A stretch of 64,000 bases of DNA, taken from assembly GCF_003014495.1 (NCBI RefSeq), contig NZ_PYGC01000005.1, forward strand, positions 248,001-312,000, in the 5' to 3' direction. Made by a program: the position numbers and the translations under genes. Below the pieces are notes generated by a model. It searched no databases. It was not told the DNA's origin and saw nothing but the letters and a program-made list of their open reading frames with translations. The stretch comes from Prolixibacter denitrificans. GTDB lineage: Bacteria; Bacteroidota; Bacteroidia; Bacteroidales; Prolixibacteraceae. Positions 7,901 to 16,522 of this stretch are shown piece by piece (position 1 is the first letter of the stretch; each line of letters starts with the position of its first letter).

Positions 7901-9001
7901 TTAAACATTAAAGCGGAAATGCATGATATCTCCGTCCTGCACAACGTACTCCTTTCCTTCGACGGAAATCTTTCCGGCGTCACGGCAAGCTGCTTCCGAA
8001 CCTAGAGTCACGTAGTCGTCGTATTTGATTACTTCTGCGCGGATAAATCCTTTTTCGAAATCGGTGTGAATAATGCCGGCTGCACCCGGAGCTTTGGTTC
8101 CTTTTTTAAACGTCCAGGCTCTCGATTCGTCCGCACCGGTCGTGAAGTAGGTTTCCAGATTCAACAACTGGTATGCCGAATGAATCAGTTTGTTCACGCC
8201 CGGTTCATCCAGTCCCAAATCTTCCAGGAAAAGTTGTTTCTCTTCGTAGGTTTCCAGCTCCGCAATATCCGCTTCCGTAGCCGCAGCAATAATCAGCATT
8301 TCAGCATTTTCACCAGCAATATTTTCTTTTACCTTCTCGGTGAAAGCGTTGCCTGAAGCTGCTGATGCTTCATCGACATTGCAAACATACAACACCGGTT
8401 TATCCGTAAGAAGGAAGAAATCGTGAATCAGCTCTTTCTCATCTTCGGTCAGGTCGACCGCGCGCACCGACGTTCCTGATTCCAGGGCTGCTTTCAACTT
8501 TTCGGCGACAGCCAAAGCCTTCATCGCTGCTTTGTCCATACCAACGCGCGCCTGTTTCTGCAAGCGGGCAATCCGATTTTCAACGGTTTCCAAATCCTTC
8601 AGCTGAAGCTCGGTGTCAATTACCTCCTTATCGCGAACCGGATCAATTGTTCCATCGACGTGCGTAATATTTTCGTTTTCGAAACAGCGCAAAACGTGAA
8701 TAATGGCATCCACCTCGCGAATGTTGGCCAGAAACTGGTTACCCAATCCTTCACCCTTGCTCGCTCCTTTCACCAAACCAGCGATGTCAACAATTTCAAC
8801 GGTAGTAGGAACAACCCGTTTCGGTTTGTCAATCTTCTCCAGCTCAATCAACCGCTTATCGGGAACAGTAATCACTCCCACGTTCGGTTCAATGGTACAG
8901 AACGGAAAATTGGCCGACTGCGCCCGGGCATTCGACAAACAGTTAAACAAGGTTGATTTTCCAACGTTGGGCAGGCCAACGATTCCACATTGCAATGCCA
9001 T
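7901..9001 (-). CDS. ychF: Redox-regulated ATPase YchF (Obg-like)
   Basis: Translation-associated P-loop ATPase of the Obg/OLA1 group. The start at 9001 gives 366 residues, the family's usual length (about 363). The frame stays open upstream to 9070, but that stretch overlaps a predicted promoter (-7 box at 9035-9042). Start 9001 has GGAG upstream and yields the canonical beginning MALQCGIVGLPNVGKS. The Walker A GLPNVGKST is at about 8-16, the DIAGLVKGASKGEGLGN switch region at about 66-82 and the TGS-like C-terminal domain from about 280. It is monocistronic between two regulators. Confidence 0.95.
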   Translation of the reverse strand: MALQCGIVGLPNVGKSTLFNCLSNARAQSANFPFCTIEPNVGVITVPDKRLIELEKIDKPKRVVPTTVEIVDIAGLVKGASKGEGLGNQFLANIREVDAIIHVLRCFENENITHVDGTIDPVRDKEVIDTELQLKDLETVENRIARLQKQARVGMDKAAMKALAVAEKLKAALESGTSVRAVDLTEDEKELIHDFFLLTDKPVLYVCNVDEASAASGNAFTEKVKENIAGENAEMLIIAAATEADIAELETYEEKQLFLEDLGLDEPGVNKLIHSAYQLLNLETYFTTGADESRAWTFKKGTKAPGAAGIIHTDFEKGFIRAEVIKYDDYVTLGSEAACRDAGKISVEGKEYVVQDGDIMHFRFNV

Positions 9002-9034
9002 CTTATTCTCCTTACGTTTAAAATTTTCGGTGGG

Positions 9035-9042
9035 CAAAGTTA
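9035..9042 (-). promoter_or_regulatory. Predicted -7 promoter element for ychF
   Basis: The reverse strand reads TAACTTTG, a full match to the Bacteroidota TAnnTTTG element. It predicts transcription starting near 9028, about 27 bases before the ATG at 9001, and excludes the longer upstream start. Confidence 0.55.
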
Positions 9043-9201
9043 CTATTTTCTGCGAGAAGAAACTGATCATTCTTCACTGGTTCAGCGACTATTTCATCGG
9101 GATAATCATCAGGCCAGTTTTCGTTCTGCTTTCCTGAATAACAGCCATAAACCTATTTAACAACATCATTTAAAAGGAAATTCGTGGGATTTTAATCAGG
9201 A

Positions 9202-9219
9202 TTTCTACTTTTGTAGAAA
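9202..9219 (+). promoter_or_regulatory. Perfect inverted repeat overlapping a -7 promoter box
   Basis: TTTCTAC-TTTT-GTAGAAA is an 18-base perfect inverted repeat. Inside it, 9206-9213 reads TACTTTTG, a full match to TAnnTTTG. It ends 10 bases before the start codon at 9229. A repressor bound here would block the promoter, so autoregulation by the downstream Nudix-type regulator is likely (inference). Confidence 0.6.
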
Positions 9220-9228
9220 AGTGAGAAT

Positions 9229-9975
9229 ATGAACATCATCCCTTCGCTCTCGATTGACTGCGTGATCTTTGGCTTCCACGAGAAGAAACTGAAAGTGCTG
9301 TTGCTGGAATACGACAAGGAACAACTTGATTCACCGAATAAAAGTCCCGATACATTTGCACCCTATGCAGAAACTGAGCCTGACGGAAAGTTTCCTTACG
9401 AAAAACCCATCGGTTTGCCCGGCGGCCACGTTCCGGTTGATCGTTCCATCAACGATTTTGCCCGGGATATTCTGGAAACAGCGACAGGGATAAAAGATAT
9501 TTATTTAAAGCAGTTGGGCGCCTTTGGCGAAACCGAGCGTGTCTCCTTCCTTCGGGTTGTTTCGGTTGTTTATTATGCCCTGATTAATCCCGAACATTAC
9601 AGCATTCGCGGTTCCAGTTTATTAAAATCGTTGGAATGGTATGACATTGATGAAGTTCCGGAACTGATTTTCGACCATAATGCTATGATTGAAAAAGCGC
9701 TCAAGCGCCTGCGCGAAGAGGTACAAATCAGGCCGGTTGGGTTCCATCTTCTTCCCGAGATGTTCACCCTCACACAACTACAACAACTGTACGAAACCGT
9801 TCTGGGAATCGAACTCGATACCAGGAATTTCCGCAAGAAAATACAGAAAATGCACCTGGTAGTCGATACCGGGAAGATGCAAACCGGTGTAGCGCACCGC
9901 GCGGCCAGGCTTTTCAGGTTCGATAAAAAGGTATACGAAATGCTGGCAGAACAAAGTTTCTCATTCAGGGTATAA
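9229..9975 (+). CDS. Nudix-domain transcription regulator (NrtR/AraR-like), second copy
   Basis: A 248-residue paralogue of the regulator at 6529: Nudix-like N-terminal domain and winged-helix C-terminal domain (about 165-248, with the shared segments LYETVLGIELDTRNFRKKI and SFSFRV at the end). It differs by an insertion of about 25 residues after the second strand (LDSPNKSPDTFAPYAETEP region). The Nudix box is even more degenerate (GGHVPVDRSIND with no R-E-x-x-E-E), so it should be a ligand sensor, not an enzyme. The palindrome at 9202-9219 overlaps its probable promoter. The regulated genes are not obvious from the neighbours. Confidence 0.85.
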   Translation: MNIIPSLSIDCVIFGFHEKKLKVLLLEYDKEQLDSPNKSPDTFAPYAETEPDGKFPYEKPIGLPGGHVPVDRSINDFARDILETATGIKDIYLKQLGAFGETERVSFLRVVSVVYYALINPEHYSIRGSSLLKSLEWYDIDEVPELIFDHNAMIEKALKRLREEVQIRPVGFHLLPEMFTLTQLQQLYETVLGIELDTRNFRKKIQKMHLVVDTGKMQTGVAHRAARLFRFDKKVYEMLAEQSFSFRV

Positions 9976-10047
9976 CCGGCGTTTAAACCTTTATCTTTAT
10001 TCTCAGTCTTATTTTTGATTTGAATAAGAAGGGAATTCCGCATCTGC

Positions 10048-10593
10048 ATGGACATCGACGAAAGTGATTTAATAAGCGAACTAAAGGACGAAACCAGACG
10101 AGCTATGGCCTTTCACATCCTGGTAAAATCATACCAGGAGCGTTTGTATTGGCACGTCCGGAAGATCGTTGTAAATCATGATGATACAGATGACGTCCTG
10201 CAGAATGTTTTTTTGAAAGTCTGGAAGAGTGTTGAGAATTTTCGGGCCGATTCCAGTCTTTTTACCTGGCTGTACCGTATTGCCACCAACGAAGCGTTGA
10301 GTTTTATTAACGAGCGAAAACGAAAATCCCATCATTTACTGGATGAAGGAAGTGAATTCTTGTTGTCGACGCTGGAGGCCGACGAATATTTTGAGGGGGA
10401 CGAGGCACAGATGAAATTGCAGAAAGCCATCCTGACGCTGCCCGATAAACAGCGGCTGGTTTTTAACATGAAATATTTCGACGAGATGAAATATCATGAG
10501 ATGGCTGAAATTCTGGAAACATCGGTGGGAGCGCTGAAAGCTTCTTACCACCATGCGGTAAAAAAGATTGAAGCATACATTGAACACAATTAA
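10048..10593 (+). CDS. ECF-type RNA polymerase sigma factor
   Basis: A 181-residue sigma-70 family protein of the extracytoplasmic function type. Region 2 (about 25-95) contains D-D-T-D-D-V-L-Q-N-V-F-L-K-V-W and F-T-W-L-Y-R-I-A-T-N. Region 4 (about 125-178) has L-P-D-K-Q-R-L-V-F and a helix-turn-helix around M-A-E-I-L-E-T-S-V-G-A-L-K. It directs transcription of a stress or envelope regulon. The next two genes on the same strand encode a single-pass membrane protein and a periplasmic protein, an arrangement common in Bacteroidota in which these regulate the sigma factor. Confidence 0.92.
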   Translation: MDIDESDLISELKDETRRAMAFHILVKSYQERLYWHVRKIVVNHDDTDDVLQNVFLKVWKSVENFRADSSLFTWLYRIATNEALSFINERKRKSHHLLDEGSEFLLSTLEADEYFEGDEAQMKLQKAILTLPDKQRLVFNMKYFDEMKYHEMAEILETSVGALKASYHHAVKKIEAYIEHN

Positions 10594-10655
10594 TTTGAAT
10601 GAATTAAACCTTTAACAGCGAATCGTGTCTAAAATTCTGAAAGCTGAAAAATCCG

Positions 10656-11147
10656 ATGAAGGAGAAAAAAGAACATAACGAGTCACCTCTCTCCCAGATA
10701 AAAAGGGAGAATCCGTTTGGTGTGCCGGAGGCTTATTTCGATACCTTCTCCGAACGGTGGAACAGTCGCATTCAGGCCGAAGAAAGACCTGTTACGCGAC
10801 AGCGGTGGTTAAACATTTTCAAGCCGGTTGTGGGGCTGGCCGCTAGTTTCGCACTGGTTTTCTTCCTGCTGTATGTTCCGCTGGAAAATTTTCTTCCGCA
10901 AATCTGGAATAATTACCTCGCCAAACATCCGGGCAATACCGTTCAGACAGCTGCAAATGATGATAACTATTTTGAAACATTGATGAATTACCAGGTGTTT
11001 TCCAGCTCTGACGATCTTCAGATCCTGAGCACACTGAATGAAGTGGACAATTCGATGGCTGCGGACTCGTTGACTTCGCAGCAAATTGAAGATTACATTG
11101 TTATGAATTACTCTGATTGGGAAATCATTCGAAACTACAATCAATAA
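10656..11147 (+). CDS. Single-pass membrane protein, probable anti-sigma-like partner
   Basis: A 163-residue protein with a cytosolic N-terminal part of about 60 residues (motif NPFGVPEAYFDTF at about 17-29), one membrane helix at about 65-87 and a periplasmic tail that ends in S-D-W-E-I-I-R-N-Y-N-Q. It lies 62 bases after the sigma factor gene and 12 bases before the periplasmic protein gene. No classic zinc-binding anti-sigma motif (HxxxCxxC) is visible. The role as an anti-sigma factor is inferred from size, topology and position. Confidence 0.65.
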   Translation: MKEKKEHNESPLSQIKRENPFGVPEAYFDTFSERWNSRIQAEERPVTRQRWLNIFKPVVGLAASFALVFFLLYVPLENFLPQIWNNYLAKHPGNTVQTAANDDNYFETLMNYQVFSSSDDLQILSTLNEVDNSMAADSLTSQQIEDYIVMNYSDWEIIRNYNQ

Positions 11148-11159
11148 AATACCGGAATA

Positions 11160-11615
11160 ATGAAAAAGCTGATACTAATCGCCATATTGTTCCTGACCGG
11201 ACCTTCGCTTTTTGCTCAACATCACTCCAAAAAAGATTTTCCCGGATGGGATGCCATTAAAAACCAGAAAATCGCCTTCCTCACAGAACAACTGTCATTG
11301 ACCCCCGAAGAGGCACAAAATTTCTGGCCGGTTTACAACATGCTGGAAGATGAACGGGCAAAGATTTGGGACGAAAAGAGGAATTTGGAAAACAAGTTCC
11401 ACACCGATTCAGTGAATATGACCGAAGCCCAATTTCGTCAAATGGCCGAAAAATACGCCGATATCCATCTTCGTGAAGGACAGATGATGAAGGAGTATAA
11501 CGACAAACTGCTCAAAGTACTTCCTGCCAAGAAGGTCGTAACACTTTATTTCGCCGAGCGGAAATTTATGAGTTACCTGATGCGAGAATATCGACGAAAA
11601 CACGATAAGGACTAA
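11160..11615 (+). CDS. Periplasmic sensor-like protein of the ECF sigma cluster
   Basis: A 151-residue secreted helical protein: signal peptide at about 1-19 (ending in L-F-A-Q), then a segment with L-T-E-Q-L-S-L-T-P-E-E-A-Q-N-F-W-P-V-Y and long charged helices. The L-T-P-E-E-A motif and overall size recall Spy/CpxP-like proteins and the proteins often annotated in Bacteroidota as sensors of ECF sigma factors. It is the last gene of the unit, followed by a bidirectional terminator. A role in sensing envelope stress is an inference. Confidence 0.65.
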   Translation: MKKLILIAILFLTGPSLFAQHHSKKDFPGWDAIKNQKIAFLTEQLSLTPEEAQNFWPVYNMLEDERAKIWDEKRNLENKFHTDSVNMTEAQFRQMAEKYADIHLREGQMMKEYNDKLLKVLPAKKVVTLYFAERKFMSYLMREYRRKHDKD

Positions 11616-11617
11616 AA

Positions 11618-11650
11618 GAAAAGCCGGAGCGATAAACTCCGGCTTTTTTA
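11618..11650. terminator. Bidirectional terminator between the sigma cluster and hutH
   Basis: AAGCCGGAG (11621-11629) and CTCCGGCTT (11637-11645) form a 9-bp stem with a 7-base loop. T-run on the right and A-run on the left. Confidence 0.9.
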
Positions 11651-11655
11651 TTTTA

Positions 11656-13152
11656 TCAGGCGAATCTGCCTTTATCCAAAAAGTCGATGGTTTGATTGAT
11701 ACCTTCATACATCAGCGTATCTTCTTCCACAAAGTCAACGCGGGTGCGGTACTGCTTCAGAAAATCTTCCAGATAAGGCGAGGTCTTCATCGGCCGACGG
11801 AACTCCAGCGCCTGCGAAGCATTGTAAAGCTCAATTGAAAGAATCTTCAATGTATTATCTGCCACCTTCAATACCTTGGTTGCCGCGTTTCCTCCCATAC
11901 TCACATGGTCTTCCTGCTCGTTGGAAGAAGGAATGGAATCAACAGATGCTGGTGTGCACAACTGTTTGCTCTGGCTTACAATAGAAGCCGCCGCGTACTG
12001 CGGAATCATAAAACCGGAGTTCAATCCTGGATTCGCCACCAGAAATTCAGGCAAATCACGTTCGCCGGAAATCAAGCGGTAGGTTCTTCTTTCTGAAATA
12101 CTACCAAGCTCCGACAATGCTATCGACAAGAAGTCAAGCGAAAGCGCCAACGGTTCTCCATGGAAATTACCGCCAGAAACAATCATATCGTCATCCGGGA
12201 AAATGGTTGGGTTATCGGTCACCGAATTCATCTCCACTTCGATTACATTTGCCACATAATCGATAGCATCTTTCACTGCGCCGTGAACCTGTGGAATGCA
12301 GCGGAAAGAATAAGGATCCTGAACGTGCTTTTTCGGTCGGTTTATTAGCTCACTTCCCGAAAGGATGGAACGAAAATTACGTGCTGTTTCAATTTGACCA
12401 TGATGTGGCCGGATTCGTTGAATGCGCTCTTCAAAAGGTCCGATTAGGCCATTAAATGCATCAAGCGACAACGCTCCGATAACATCTGCGTATTTGGCAA
12501 TGCGGAAAGCCTTGAGCAAAGTATAAATGCCGTGCGCCAGCATAAACTGTGTTCCGTTCAAAAGAGCAAGACCTTCCTTTGCCTCAAGGCGGATAGGCTC
12601 CCACCCCAATGTTTCCAGCACATACGAGGCTTCCATCCGTTCGCCGCGATAATACACCTCGCCTTTCCCCAGCAATGGAAGAAACAACATGGCAAGTGGT
12701 GCCAAATCACCTGACGCTCCGAGTGAACCTTGCTCGCAAACCACGGGAATCACATCGTGGTTAAACATTTCGATAATGCGCTGAACTGTTTTCAGCTGTA
12801 CTCCCGATTTTCCGTAAGACAGAGCATGCGCTTTGAGGAAGAGCATCAGCTTCACCACTTCGTGCGGGATTTCGGGTCCTACGTTACAGGCATGCGATAA
12901 AACCAGGTTCTCCTGAAGTTTACTCAGATCATCTTTTGAGATTTCGCGATCGCACAGGGCGCCAAAGCCCGTATTGATTCCGTAGATCGGTTCCTCACTG
13001 CCGGCCAGCTTTTTATCCAGCCAAGCTTTGCAATCGATGATCAGCTTTTTCGATTCCTCGGAAAGAGCGAGTGTTTTATGATTTTCCAGCAACTCCTCAA
13101 CATCTTCAAACGTCAGTTTTGCCGGAGAGATGTAATGAATATTTTCAGACAT
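11656..13152 (-). CDS. hutH: Histidine ammonia-lyase
   Basis: Converts L-histidine to urocanate and ammonia, the first step of histidine degradation. The start at 13152 gives 498 residues beginning MSENIHYISPAKLTF. An in-frame ATG nine codons upstream (13179) is possible but does not improve the match. The Ala-Ser-Gly triad that cyclises to the MIO cofactor lies in the conserved motif G-A-S-G-D-L-A-P-L-A at about 142-151. Y-G-I-N-T-G-F-G and F-R-C-I-P-Q-V-H-G-A are also typical. No hutU, hutI or hutG gene is in the window, so it stands apart from the rest of the pathway. A related aminomutase or tyrosine ammonia-lyase is less likely. Confidence 0.9.
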   Translation of the reverse strand: MSENIHYISPAKLTFEDVEELLENHKTLALSEESKKLIIDCKAWLDKKLAGSEEPIYGINTGFGALCDREISKDDLSKLQENLVLSHACNVGPEIPHEVVKLMLFLKAHALSYGKSGVQLKTVQRIIEMFNHDVIPVVCEQGSLGASGDLAPLAMLFLPLLGKGEVYYRGERMEASYVLETLGWEPIRLEAKEGLALLNGTQFMLAHGIYTLLKAFRIAKYADVIGALSLDAFNGLIGPFEERIQRIRPHHGQIETARNFRSILSGSELINRPKKHVQDPYSFRCIPQVHGAVKDAIDYVANVIEVEMNSVTDNPTIFPDDDMIVSGGNFHGEPLALSLDFLSIALSELGSISERRTYRLISGERDLPEFLVANPGLNSGFMIPQYAAASIVSQSKQLCTPASVDSIPSSNEQEDHVSMGGNAATKVLKVADNTLKILSIELYNASQALEFRRPMKTSPYLEDFLKQYRTRVDFVEEDTLMYEGINQTIDFLDKGRFA

Positions 13153-13347
13153 AAAAATTCCGGATAAATTGTTCAACATAAATTCGTCGCATCCCAGGAA
13201 GTGGAATACGCCATTTTGCTAACGTTTCATCCGGATTCACGGGAAGCGAATATCGCCTCCCACCGTTTTAACCTTTCGATAGGATTTATTTTCCCGGCTT
13301 CTTTTCATGACGCCTGAAAAATAAGAACCTCATCGAAAATAAAAAAC

Positions 13348-14712
13348 CTATTTTGTCAGGGTTTCGAGCAACTGACGAGAATCAAATTGTTGCTGATTAC
13401 CTGTTTCCATGTTTTTCAGAGTGAAAAGGCCGTCTGCAATCTCATTTTCACCAGCCATCGCTACAAAGGCAATTCCTTTCTTGTTGGCGTAATTCATCTG
13501 CTTCTTCATCTTGGCAGCTTCCGGATAAATCTCCGCATTTACACCAGCAGCACGCAGTTTGGCCAACATCGGCAAACAATATTTCTCTTCTTCCGGACCG
13601 AAATTGACAAACATGAGTTTGGTGCTGGTTACACGGTCTTTCGGGAAAAGATCGAGCTGGGTCATCACATCATAAATACGATCGGCACCAAATGAAATTC
13701 CCACACCGGACACATCGGGTAAACCGAATATACCGGTTAGGTCGTCATAACGGCCACCGCCGGTGATGGAACCAATTTCCATGTCTTTAGCTTTTACCTC
13801 GAAAATCGCTCCGGTATAATAATTCAGTCCGCGAGCCAGCGTTAAATCGAGCTCTACTTCCGTGTCCAGACTCAGTTGTTTCAGATAATTGAAAATTGTG
13901 CGAACCTCCTCAATTCCCTTCAATCCTGTTTCTGAACCACTAATTACCTGTTCAATCTGCTCCAGTTTCTCTTCGTTGGTCCCACTCAATTTCAAAATGG
14001 GTTGCAGTTTGGCAATAGCTTCGCCCGAAACTCCTTTTTCTTCCAACTCGGCATTCACCTTCTCCAGGCCAATTTTATCGAGCTTATCAATTGCTACGGT
14101 AATGTCGACAATCCGATCTTTCTCGCCAATGGTTTCCGCTATTCCCGAAAGGATTTTCCGGTTATTCAGTTTCAACACCACATTGATATTCAACCTGTGG
14201 AAAACCTCATCGACAATCTGAATCAACTCTACTTCGTTCAGCAACGAATCAGAGCCAATCACATCCACGTCGCACTGGAAAAACTCGCGATAGCGACCTT
14301 TCTGAGGACGATCGGCACGCCAAACCGGCTGAATCTGGAAACGTTTAAACGGGAAGGTAATCTCATTGCGGTGCTGCACCACGTAACGGGCAAACGGAAC
14401 CGTTAAATCATACCGCAACCCCTTTTCCGAAATCTGATTGGTAACCTTTATGGAATCTTTTCCAGCCAGTTCACTATCGTCAACTTTCGACAGGAAATCG
14501 CCGGAATTCAATATTTTAAAAAGAAGTTTGTCCCCTTCTTCCCCGTACTTGCCCATCAAAGTAGAAAGGTTCTCCATGGCCGGAGTTTCGATGGACTGGA
14601 AACCATACAAACGAAATACCTGTTTGATGGTATCGAAAATGTAATTTCTTTTCACCATTTCTTCCGGTGAAAAATCGCGCGTTCCTTTGGGGATAGATGG
14701 TTTCTGTGCCAT
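13348..14712 (-). CDS. hisS: Histidine-tRNA ligase
   Basis: Class II aminoacyl-tRNA synthetase charging tRNA-His. The start at 14712 gives 454 residues beginning [18 protein letters not shown], a typical HisRS start. The frame is open to 14799, but a predicted -7 box (14763-14770) lies inside that extension. Visible signatures are motif 2 ([10 protein letters not shown]), the histidine-binding [10 protein letters not shown] and motif 3 (G-G-G-R-Y-D-D-L), then a C-terminal anticodon-binding domain of about 90 residues. It follows cutC by 104 bases on the same strand but seems to have its own promoter. Confidence 0.96.
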   Translation of the reverse strand: MAQKPSIPKGTRDFSPEEMVKRNYIFDTIKQVFRLYGFQSIETPAMENLSTLMGKYGEEGDKLLFKILNSGDFLSKVDDSELAGKDSIKVTNQISEKGLRYDLTVPFARYVVQHRNEITFPFKRFQIQPVWRADRPQKGRYREFFQCDVDVIGSDSLLNEVELIQIVDEVFHRLNINVVLKLNNRKILSGIAETIGEKDRIVDITVAIDKLDKIGLEKVNAELEEKGVSGEAIAKLQPILKLSGTNEEKLEQIEQVISGSETGLKGIEEVRTIFNYLKQLSLDTEVELDLTLARGLNYYTGAIFEVKAKDMEIGSITGGGRYDDLTGIFGLPDVSGVGISFGADRIYDVMTQLDLFPKDRVTSTKLMFVNFGPEEEKYCLPMLAKLRAAGVNAEIYPEAAKMKKQMNYANKKGIAFVAMAGENEIADGLFTLKNMETGNQQQFDSRQLLETLTK

Positions 14713-14762
14713 GAGTTGTTTATGATTTTCTTTACTATGCTTATCGTTACACTGAGAAACTG

Positions 14763-14770
14763 CAAAATTA
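14763..14770 (-). promoter_or_regulatory. Predicted -7 promoter element for hisS
   Basis: The reverse strand reads TAATTTTG, matching TAnnTTTG. Transcription would begin near 14756, about 44 bases before the hisS start. No clear -33 element was found. Confidence 0.4.
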
Positions 14771-14816
14771 AAGAAAATATTGAAACCACTAAGATTCACG
14801 GTAGTTTACCACTTAT

Positions 14817-15440
14817 TTATAAGGCAATATCTCCAACCAATTTCCTACCATGAAATTCACCGGATGGCACCAGGCTTTTTACCTGCTCTAAATTTTCGTT
14901 GGTTACTTTTCCTGCCACAATAATGTGCATATTATCGCCGCCAATTTCCAGCATCTGCTTTAGCATCACGGCTCCTTCAAGTGCTGTCGGCTTTCCCCCG
15001 GAGGAAAGTATCCGGTTCACACCCAACTCTTTCAATTGCCGGGTTGCCCCGGGAATATCTTCTACCACATCAATCGCTTTGTGAAACGTCACCTGCATGG
15101 GACGAGCTAATTCAATCAATTCTCGCGTTCGCGGAATATCAATCTGCCCGGAGGTGGTGAGCAAGCCAAAAACAACTCCCGTTGCTTTCAGTCCTTTACA
15201 AACTTCAATATCCTCCTTCATCAAATCAAACTCATCATCCGTGTAAACAAAATCGCCTCCACGTGGACGAATCATTACCATAAAAGGAACCGGCAACACC
15301 TCTTTGCATTTCTTTATCGTGCCATACGACGGCGTTGTTCCTCCTACTGTCAGATTTTCGCACAGTTCAATACGAGTTGCTCCGGCATGAACCGCATTTA
15401 ACGCTTCAGCCAGACTCTCCACGCACACTTCTTTAATCAT
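14817..15440 (-). CDS. cutC: CutC family copper homeostasis protein
   Basis: A 207-residue TIM-barrel protein of the CutC family, linked to copper tolerance, with uncertain biochemical role. It begins with E-V-C-V-E-S, followed by A-G-A-T-R-I-E-L-C-E-N-L and I-R-P-R-G-G-D-F-V-Y, all family hallmarks. The T-F-H-K-A-I-D and R-I-L-S-S-G-G motifs are also present. It is shorter than the roughly 245 residues of the E. coli protein because the C-terminal end is compact, with no sign of frameshift. It starts 16 bases after the DUF4870 gene and probably shares its transcript. Confidence 0.9.
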   Translation of the reverse strand: MIKEVCVESLAEALNAVHAGATRIELCENLTVGGTTPSYGTIKKCKEVLPVPFMVMIRPRGGDFVYTDDEFDLMKEDIEVCKGLKATGVVFGLLTTSGQIDIPRTRELIELARPMQVTFHKAIDVVEDIPGATRQLKELGVNRILSSGGKPTALEGAVMLKQMLEIGGDNMHIIVAGKVTNENLEQVKSLVPSGEFHGRKLVGDIAL

Positions 15441-15456
15441 ACTTCTAATGAATTGA

Positions 15457-15810
15457 TTACTGAATAAACCGAATGGTCATCGGATACCGGTAACTTCTAC
15501 CTTCAGAATTTCTCACCGCGGCTACAATCACCACCGTTATCCAAAAGATCAGCAGTGCCGGCAGAATAATAATACCCACAATGGCAAAGATTAGAGGAAT
15601 ACAAATCAGCAGGTAAATCGTCATCGAAATTTGAAAATTAATCGACTCTTTTCCTTGTTCTTCCACAAAACGGTAAATGTCCTTTTTCATCAGGTAAACC
15701 AGCAACGGTCCAAGAATATTACCCAGTGGTACAACAAAACCTAAAAATGAGGCAAAGTGGCACATCATGCCCCAGGTTTTCTCGTCATGATCGGTTACAA
15801 TGAGTTCCAT
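15457..15810 (-). CDS. DUF4870 small membrane protein
   Basis: A 117-residue integral membrane protein with about three hydrophobic segments (near 17-38, 60-80 and 85-100). The D-E-K-T-W-G-M-M-C-H-F-A-S-F-L-G start and the G-P-L-L-V-Y-L-M-K-K-D segment are typical of DUF4870 (Tic20-like) proteins. Function unknown. First gene of a unit with cutC. Confidence 0.85.
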   Translation of the reverse strand: MELIVTDHDEKTWGMMCHFASFLGFVVPLGNILGPLLVYLMKKDIYRFVEEQGKESINFQISMTIYLLICIPLIFAIVGIIILPALLIFWITVVIVAAVRNSEGRSYRYPMTIRFIQ

Positions 15811-15962
15811 GGCAAAATGTTTTTATAAAAATAAGGGAAAAAAACGGCACACCCAATGCATTTTAACCTCATTATGGTTAAATACAGGTTAATCACCTTT
15901 CGTGAAGATGAAGAAAGAATTAAGTTCCTGTAATTCGGCCCCGGTGCCGGTTTGAAAATGAG

Positions 15963-15990
15963 TTTGCCCCTGAAATAATTTCTACCTTTG
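15963..15990 (+). promoter_or_regulatory. Predicted promoter for the CYTH gene
   Basis: TTTG (15963-15966) and TACCTTTG (15983-15990) match the -33 and -7 elements of Bacteroidota promoters with a 16-base spacer. The predicted start of transcription is about 13 bases before the ATG at 16010. Confidence 0.6.
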
Positions 15991-16009
15991 GGCAAAATCA
16001 AATAAATAC

Positions 16010-16471
16010 ATGGCACAAGAAACTGAGCGGAAATTTCTCGTTACAAACGAAGACTGGCGCATTATGGCACCTCCCGTCCATTATATTCAGGGATACTTAA
16101 CCATCGATCCGGAAAGAACTATCCGGATTCGGATTGCCGGTAACCGTGGCTATCTGACCATTAAAGGAAAAGTAGAGAGCTTTACACGGCCTGAGTTTGA
16201 ATATGAAATTCCGGTTAGCGATGCCCGTGAACTGATGAACCTGAGTGTTACCCAGCCGGTGGAGAAATTCAGGAGTAAAATCCCTTTTGAAGGAAAAATA
16301 TGGGAAGTGGACGAGTTTATTGGAGCCAACGAGGGTTTGATTATGGCTGAAATAGAGCTCGAATCGGAAGATGAAGATTTTATGCTCCCGCCCTGGATTG
16401 GAGAAGAAGTAACCGGTGATCCGCATTATTTTAATTCCTATCTTGCCAAAAATCCATTTTCGGAATGGTAA
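16010..16471 (+). CDS. CYTH domain protein (triphosphate tunnel metalloenzyme family)
   Basis: A 153-residue single-domain protein. The N-terminal E-T-E-R-K-F contains the ExExK-type signature, followed by paired charged strands such as T-I-R-I-R-I-A and Y-L-T-I-K-G-K that line the tunnel. Bacterial members act as inorganic triphosphatases, adenylate cyclases or unknown polyphosphate-processing enzymes; the small size here favours a short-chain triphosphatase (inference). It has its own promoter and lies just upstream of the PafA-like gene. Confidence 0.88.
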   Translation: MAQETERKFLVTNEDWRIMAPPVHYIQGYLTIDPERTIRIRIAGNRGYLTIKGKVESFTRPEFEYEIPVSDARELMNLSVTQPVEKFRSKIPFEGKIWEVDEFIGANEGLIMAEIELESEDEDFMLPPWIGEEVTGDPHYFNSYLAKNPFSEW

Positions 16472-16522
16472 ATGCATGTGAGTTTACCTGAGTTTCATTG
16501 ATTACTTTCGAAGCATATTCTA

